From Bacteroidales bacterium (GTDB taxonomy: Bacteria; Bacteroidota; Bacteroidia; Bacteroidales; UBA3663), in NCBI GenBank assembly GCA_017548545.1, contig JAFYZW010000046.1, positions 19,282-83,281 on the forward strand: a DNA stretch of 64,000 nucleotides. The letters run 5' to 3'. The notes under the pieces are model-generated. The model was not told the origin of the DNA. It saw nothing but the letters and a program-made list of their open reading frames with translations, and ran no database searches. Every line of letters starts with the position of its first letter. Position 1 is the stretch's first letter. Position numbers and translations under genes: made by a program. This document shows positions 63,638 to 64,000 of this stretch, piece after piece.

Positions 63638-64000
63638 ATGAATAGAAAAATCTCATATTTGTGTGTCTTCCTCGCGAGCATTCTGATGTCCGCCCAAGCG
63701 CAGCAAGCCGATACCTTGACCACGGCTGAGCGACGCAGCAGCCAGAACGTCCTGCTCAATGCCTCCTCCGAATCCCAGCCACGCATCATCTCTCTCGGCA
63801 TCCCGCAATGGGGCGGCGCCATCATCGACGATGGTCTCCCCTCCTCGATGTTCAACGACTTCTTCCCCGGTTTCTGGTCATGGCATAGCGGATTGGGCAC
63901 AGCTTCGCTCGAATTGACACGTCTCGACGAATCCGCTCTCCAGCTCGGTCATACTGGCTACTACCCCATGTCCGTCTCGCGTGTCGGTGCCGACCGTCCC
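63638..64000 (+). CDS. N-terminal part of an exported, probably outer-membrane protein (cut by window end)
   Basis: An open frame of 121 codons with no stop to the window end. It begins MNRKISYLCVFLASILMSAQ, a clear signal peptide, followed by LTTAERRSSQNVLLNASSES and GIPQWGGAIIDDGLPSSMF, the latter similar in style to plug-domain segments of TonB-dependent receptors. The rest lies outside the window, so the function is open. Confidence 0.6.
   Translation, partial: MNRKISYLCVFLASILMSAQAQQADTLTTAERRSSQNVLLNASSESQPRIISLGIPQWGGAIIDDGLPSSMFNDFFPGFWSWHSGLGTASLELTRLDESALQLGHTGYYPMSVSRVGADRP

Overview
The window reads as a chromosomal segment from a member of the Bacteroidales (phylum Bacteroidota), probably close to Prevotella-like gut lineages. 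Evidence: repeated -7 promoter elements of the TAnnTTTG type with a TTG or TTTG about 20 bases upstream; family content typical of the group (DUF5686, NigD-like lipoprotein, DUF5009, a DUF1599/BT_3928-like/tpiA/SPOR gene order, TMEM43 family, subtilase and CotH proteins ending in a C-terminal secretion-type tail); and lipoprotein and outer-membrane genes of Bacteroidota style. The species is not identifiable from the sequence. No rRNA, tRNA, CRISPR array, insertion sequence, integrase or phage gene was seen.

Layout. 0-9 kb (+): topB, lptD, then the second half of histidine synthesis (hisH, hisA, hisF, hisIE) and an FtsE-like ATPase, which meets a small reverse-strand nuclease-domain gene (HSDR_N) tail to tail with a 104-base overlap. 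9-15 kb (+): holA, a HasB-type UDP-glucose dehydrogenase, the UPF0237/UPF0210 pair and a secreted MG2-type protein. This first 13.5 kb carries six copies of a short palindrome whose arms co-vary. 15-25 kb: argS (-), then a MIP18-family Fe-S factor, lpxH, a sugar nucleotidyltransferase, DUF5686, a GT2 glycosyltransferase and a subtilase (all +). 25-32 kb: an unrecognised protein, a GH18 lipoprotein, a DUF5009 membrane acyltransferase-like protein and a 1149-residue CotH/lamin-tail surface protein (-). 32-40 kb: clpC (-), then a double-HU-fold protein, DUF1599, DoxX-like, tpiA, SPOR and a zinc metallopeptidase (+). 40-47 kb: a DUF2271-like lipoprotein (-), a ThrE-type exporter and an HD-MsrA fusion (+), then a reverse-strand set of TMEM43, small membrane protein, membrane-anchored AAA+ ATPase and YARHG protein. 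47-51 kb: sstT (+), a hydrolase lipoprotein with vsr (-), a NigD-like lipoprotein (-). 51-62.7 kb: an Asp/Glu racemase family gene (+) facing a close-packed reverse-strand series (udk, mltF-like, YbhN-like, pepD, trmB, mrp, ansA, BKACE, MFS, otnK-like). 62.8 kb to the end: a SpoU methyltransferase and the start of a secreted or outer-membrane protein.

How the genes fit together. Envelope building is a recurring theme (lptD, lpxH, sugar nucleotide enzymes, mltF-like, YbhN-like, DUF5686, surface lipoproteins), mixed with housekeeping genes. The most unusual items are (1) the TMEM43/membrane protein/AAA+/YARHG cluster, (2) a single-chain HD hydrolase-MsrA protein, (3) a possible catabolic set combining a four-carbon acid-sugar kinase, BKACE, Asp/Glu racemase, MFS carrier and asparaginase, and (4) two kinds of small repeated DNA: a covarying palindrome, and unrelated 7-11-base tandem tracts that sit at gene ends, supply stop codons and in one case lie inside a protein linker. 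Functions are assigned by reading motifs only; no database search was run.
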